NCBI GenBank assembly: GCA_946545675.1
Contig: CAMNNR010000020.1
Coordinates: 1 to 13,703, forward strand
DNA from: an uncultured Thermoplasmata archaeon
Lineage (GTDB): Archaea; Thermoplasmatota; Thermoplasmata; Methanomassiliicoccales; Methanomethylophilaceae
Direction of reading: 5' to 3'
DNA length: 13,703 bases
Below, in pieces: positions 12,533-13,703 of this stretch. Numbering within the stretch: position 1 is the first letter of the stretch; each line of letters starts with the position of its first letter. The position numbers were made by a program, and so were the translations under genes. The notes under the pieces are model-generated. The model did not search any database and was not told the origin of the DNA. It worked only from the letters and a program-made list of their open reading frames with translations.

Positions 12533-13258
12533 ATGGATTCCTTCGGTGCCTTCGAACTGCCTGACACGATCCTCGTACTGGATACCGAGACCACGGGTCT
12601 TGAAGGGGGAAGGTTCGCCGAGAATCCGTACGCGGACAGGTTCTCCCCGAAGAGGATGGAGATCGATTACGATTTGATGGACTGGAGCAGGTTCGGGGAT
12701 GCAGTTGTCGACGTGGGGATATGCGAGGTCTCACTGTCCAGACATACGGTCAGGGAAGTATATTCCTCCCTCGTAGGATACGACACCTCCACCTGGACCG
12801 ATGAGATGAGGGGCGCGTGGATCTTCGAGAACTCCGACCTAACCTTGGAACAGGTGGCATCCGCGAAGCCCTTCTCCGAGGTGAGGGAGGAGGTGCGCGA
12901 TCTCGTCAAAGGGAAATGGCTGACCACCTACAACGTGCAGTTCGACCTCGACAAGTTCCTTTACAGATTCCCCTGGGACATGAAGGGACTGTTCAACGAA
13001 TGCCGGGACATCATGTTCGCAGCGAGGGACGTGTGCAAGCTGGAGCAGACCCACGAGGACCGCAGCGGATACCGTTACCCTAAGTTGGATTATGCTTACG
13101 AAACGATCCTCAAAGGCGAAGACCCAGCAGGGATAAACGGGGAGCAGAAGCACCGCGCATTGGCGGATGCGAAGATGGCCTCATACATCCTTTTGGAACT
13201 CAACGATTCCGGTGCCTACGAACCGCTCGACATGAGCGGAAGGCACGGCGGTCACTGA
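12533..13258 (+). CDS. DnaQ-like DEDDh 3'-5' exonuclease
   Basis: This 241-residue protein has the three exonuclease motifs of the DEDDh group: ExoI VLDTETTG (D17, E19), ExoII TYNVQFDLDKF (D138 in the N-x3-D arrangement), and ExoIII HRALADAKMA (H207 and D212, five residues apart). All catalytic positions are present. DnaQ-fold enzymes remove nucleotides from 3' ends in proofreading, repair or RNA turnover. Between ExoI and ExoII is a longer than usual insert (about residues 24-55) rich in charged and aromatic residues. No helicase, BRCT or polymerase domain is attached, so the substrate is unknown. The ATG directly follows the stop of the 131-residue gene, with AGGTG 6 bases upstream. Its last 7 bases overlap the end of the convergent membrane-protein gene. 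Confidence 0.9.
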   Translation: MDSFGAFELPDTILVLDTETTGLEGGRFAENPYADRFSPKRMEIDYDLMDWSRFGDAVVDVGICEVSLSRHTVREVYSSLVGYDTSTWTDEMRGAWIFENSDLTLEQVASAKPFSEVREEVRDLVKGKWLTTYNVQFDLDKFLYRFPWDMKGLFNECRDIMFAARDVCKLEQTHEDRSGYRYPKLDYAYETILKGEDPAGINGEQKHRALADAKMASYILLELNDSGAYEPLDMSGRHGGH

Positions 13259-13701
13259 AGTTCGGTCTTCTCCTCTTCGTCGGCGATGGCGGCATCCTCC
13301 CTCGCGATGGCCTTCTCGAAAAGACGCTGGAGGTACTTCCTGATGAGCTTGTCGCTCCAGTCGTTGAGTCTCTTCAGGAAGGGTGCCTTGAGGGAGAACA
13401 GGAGTGTCGCAACCCAGACCGCGAACATCGCGATGACCACTACCCAACCCATGGTGGTGAGCGGGAGCGTGAGTCCGATCCTCACGCTGATGTCGGTGAA
13501 GTGGTAGAAGGCGAACAGTCCGAGGTAGATCAGGCACATGAGGAGCAGGGGTTTCACGTCGATGCTGTTGTCGTTCTCGTCTATCCTGAGTTTCTTCACA
13601 GGAGGGAAGAGGATGAACAGCTGGAAGATTCCGGATACCAGCAGGAATCCGAGCATGGCGCTGCGGGCGAGGATCTCCTTGTATTCGGGTCCGAGGTCGA
13701 G
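13252..13701 (-). CDS. Membrane protein of unknown function, 5' end outside the window
   Basis: The frame stays open to the right edge (residues LDLGPEYKEILARSA precede the first visible Met at 13656), so the N-terminus is missing. About 149 residues are visible. Three hydrophobic segments occur: MLGFLLVSGIFQLFILF, LLLMCLIYLGLFAFYHF, and MGWVVVIAMFAVWVATLLF. A charged C-terminal tail of about 45 residues (KRLNDWSDKLIRKYLQ, then an acidic EDAAIADEEEK) probably lies in the cytoplasm. I do not recognise the family. The stop overlaps the exonuclease gene by 7 bases tail to tail. Confidence 0.75.
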   Translation of the reverse strand, partial: LDLGPEYKEILARSAMLGFLLVSGIFQLFILFPPVKKLRIDENDNSIDVKPLLLMCLIYLGLFAFYHFTDISVRIGLTLPLTTMGWVVVIAMFAVWVATLLFSLKAPFLKRLNDWSDKLIRKYLQRLFEKAIAREDAAIADEEEKTELQ

Positions 13702-13703
13702 GG

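Overview
This window looks like ordinary chromosome from a GC-rich archaeon. The evidence is an archaeal-type DnaG primase, an archaeal LonB-type AAA+ ATPase, a tandem pair of corrin-amidating CobQ proteins, and TATA boxes about 24-28 bases upstream of several start codons with almost no 5' leader. All thirteen recognisable reading frames end in TGA. Strong avoidance of TAG is expected in archaea that read TAG as pyrrolysine. Together these features suggest a host-associated methanogen of the Methanomassiliicoccales (Thermoplasmata). That placement is an inference, because no rRNA or methanogenesis gene lies in the window.

Layout. Positions 1-700 hold the 3' end of a Sel1-repeat gene and a small PH-like-domain gene, both on the plus strand. 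They converge on a minus-strand unit that runs from about 4440 down to 766. This unit holds a 329-base leader region with a possible 40-residue ORF, then dnaG with an unusually long charged linker, then a LonB-like ATPase that has a zinc ribbon and no protease domain. The unit ends at a strong hairpin followed by a T-tract. Next, also on the minus strand, is a two-gene nuclease module (7814 to 4498). It consists of a YhaO/SbcD-like Mre11-family phosphoesterase and a YhaN-like ABC/SMC ATPase with a membrane hairpin in the middle of its coiled coil.

A divergent promoter region of 89 bases carries a perfect 11-base inverted repeat and separates the nuclease module from a bacterial-type serine/threonine:sodium symporter (sstT). 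Downstream of sstT is a two-gene cobamide operon. The first gene is a full-length CobQ fused to an N-terminal cysteine-rich domain. The second is a CobQ paralogue that has lost the glutaminase domain but kept the C-terminal tail. The operon abuts a convergent MoaD/ThiS-like gene.

The MoaD-like gene shares one TATA element with a divergent pair made of an unrecognised 131-residue protein and a DnaQ-like DEDDh exonuclease. A membrane protein truncated by the window edge closes the window and overlaps the exonuclease gene tail to tail.

The functional themes are replication and repair (DnaG, the Mre11/Rad50-like pair, the DnaQ-like exonuclease) and cobamide biosynthesis. I see no IS element, CRISPR array, tRNA, rRNA or phage module. 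The most unusual content is the CobQ pair, in which the glutaminase-less copy keeps the canonical synthetase motifs while the full-length copy has diverged, and the protease-less LonB-like ATPase encoded with dnaG.
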